From positions 901-21,047 of the forward strand of contig CAJNOQ010003201.1 in the NCBI GenBank assembly GCA_905250885.1: a DNA stretch of 20,147 nt, written 5' to 3'. The notes beneath the pieces were generated by a model. That model was not told the origin of the DNA. It did no database searches and saw nothing but the letters and a program-made list of their open reading frames with translations. The DNA comes from Didymodactylos carnosus. Taxonomy: Eukaryota > Rotifera > Eurotatoria > Philodinida > Philodinidae. A program made the translations under genes and the position numbers. Shown here piece by piece: positions 19,098 to 20,147 of this stretch. Positions within the stretch are counted from its first letter, which is position 1. Each line of letters opens with the position of its first letter.

Positions 19098-19262
19098 TTA
19101 TTTTCCATTTTCTTTACTGGCTAACGATCGATATAATGCAAATTCTTCGGAAAGATCAAAAATTTTCTGCTTGGAACTACCACTGTCTTTTCCTACTAAT
19201 TTCGAACAATTGACAGTTGGATTTGATTTTATCTTTGAACATTTATTTTTCAGCCGTTGTTC
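19098..19262 (-). other. Orphan reading frame, possible exon of unknown gene
   Basis: A minus-strand frame of 54 codons without ATG ends with TAA at 19098. Its residues look protein-like (KQKIFDLSEEFALYRSLAS). It starts after a possible acceptor TTTTAAG and is followed directly by GTGAGT, a strong donor. If that donor is used, the frame is not the coding one; if it is not, this is a terminal exon. I do not recognise it. Confidence 0.25.
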
Positions 19263-19334
19263 TTAAAATTGTTGATGAGCTTGAATTAACTTAAAATAAT
19301 GTCCCAGGACACTTTTTTGGGCGATGAATAGGAT

Positions 19335-19429
19335 ACTTTGAAAAGTGTCCCACTATGGAACACTATCTTTCAGTTTTCATATTGACAGTGGCTTCAAACA
19401 GTGTCCCATAGTGGGGTATTTTTCAAAAC
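19335..19429. repeat. Hairpin with GTGTCCCACTATGG arms
   Basis: Arms 19335-19364 and 19400-19429 are imperfect reverse complements (about 25 of 30 positions). Both carry CCACTATGG and GAAAA. A further GTCCCaGGAC palindrome lies at 19301-19310. It may be the core of a small inverted-repeat element. Confidence 0.55.
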
Positions 19430-20147
19430 AATGTCAGAACATTCAAAATTGCGTTAAAATTTACTTTTGAAGCACTTACTGAATTTAAAACAGTAGCTGA
19501 TAATTTCAAAACTGATCAATATCAAGAAGACAGTGATCAAGGAAAATTGGGATTCATTCGACAACGATTAAGGGGGTGGTTCCCCCATTTAGATTTTTCT
19601 CTAACGTTTCCAGTTTGTAGAGGACACTTCGAAGTATATGTCCTGAAGTTTTTTCGGCTTACTGACATTATCTGGTCGTGAGAAAAAAATTAATTGCTTA
19701 AAAAATATTGTTAAATTTTTGAACAACGGATTATTATTAAAAGAATTCCTGTCCATTCTCCATTCATCACAAAAGCTTGGTTCTTGCCTAGATCGATAGA
19801 GAAATGTGTGAAGAATATTTATTACGAGAAAATATGCAAGAATTTTTGTTCTTTCCTTCCTGGTGTTGACTAATTAGTACTAATTAACGTTAATTTAGCC
19901 TCCTCATATCAAAATTTGATGGTTTTTTTCTAGAGATGCGTCAACCGAGATTTTTGCATATTCGGAATCAGCGCGACGAGTTACGTTGTACGGCGCAAAG
20001 ATCTCGTTGGGACCCCCGAGATTTTTTGGATCCGGTGGCTCCGTTGGAGGTTTCACGGTATATTACGCTATATTCAGCTGTAGACATCAAACACACTGCG
20101 TTCACTTTTCTTTCCTTTGATCTTATTTTTCTTCCGTCCCATATTTT
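19430..20147. other. Intergenic, nothing supported
   Basis: No open frame, RNA gene or clear repeat. The last 250 bases are richer in GC and CG steps than the rest, which could mark the edge of a gene beyond the window. Confidence 0.35.

Noticed and set aside
19085-19110. ATG at 19107 as the first coding exon of the transporter
   Set aside because: Spliced from GTGAGT at 19097 to the acceptor at 14399 the frame would be wrong and meet a stop at once. It could only be untranslated.

Overview
The window looks like AT-rich nuclear DNA from a small invertebrate. Its genes have very short GT-AG introns (49 to 67 bp unless something has inserted), and the space between them is full of short decayed transposons, palindromes and hairpins. 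A bdelloid or other rotifer would fit; this is a guess from gene style and cannot be proven here.

Left part, 1 to 4640. After a poly-C tract, a two-exon gene at 449-749 (+) encodes a 77-residue protein with a CYSTM-like cysteine-rich tail. From 750 to 4640 I see mostly non-coding DNA with several inverted-repeat elements (1170-1441, 1740-1806, 3733-4020), a family of short repeats centred on GTTAACTG, and one unrecognised minus-strand reading frame at 2941-3151.

Centre, 4640 to 14400. One large minus-strand gene fills this part: a full-length ABCB/P-glycoprotein-type transporter in 21 coding exons, about 1306 residues, arranged TMD1-NBD1-linker-TMD2-NBD2. All exon phases join without a break. 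Eighteen of its 20 introns are 49 to 66 bp. The other two are long because repeats sit in them: a 940-bp intron with a fold-back repeat, and a 3628-bp intron inside the Walker A lysine codon of NBD1. The latter holds a dispersed repeat, a 146-bp tandem array, many GTTCTT/AAGAAC palindromes and a decayed hAT transposon. Just past the stop codon lies an 80-bp inverted copy of one of the gene's own exons, with its splice acceptor and a Trp-to-stop change. NBD2 has an unusual signature, LAGGE instead of LSGGQ.

Right part, 14400 to the end. No complete gene is visible. It contains a possible PDZ-like remnant (16030-16263, -), a TTAA-flanked piggyBac-type MITE (16479-16723), a second copy of the dispersed repeat found in the 3.6-kb intron (17360-17880, opposite orientation), two related coding-like fragments near 16920 and 18130, an orphan minus-strand reading frame at 19098-19262 and a hairpin at 19335-19429.

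The transporter and the cysteine-rich gene show no functional link. The most interesting points are the inverted self-exon copy beside the transporter, the altered NBD2 signature and the layered repeats in the Walker A intron.
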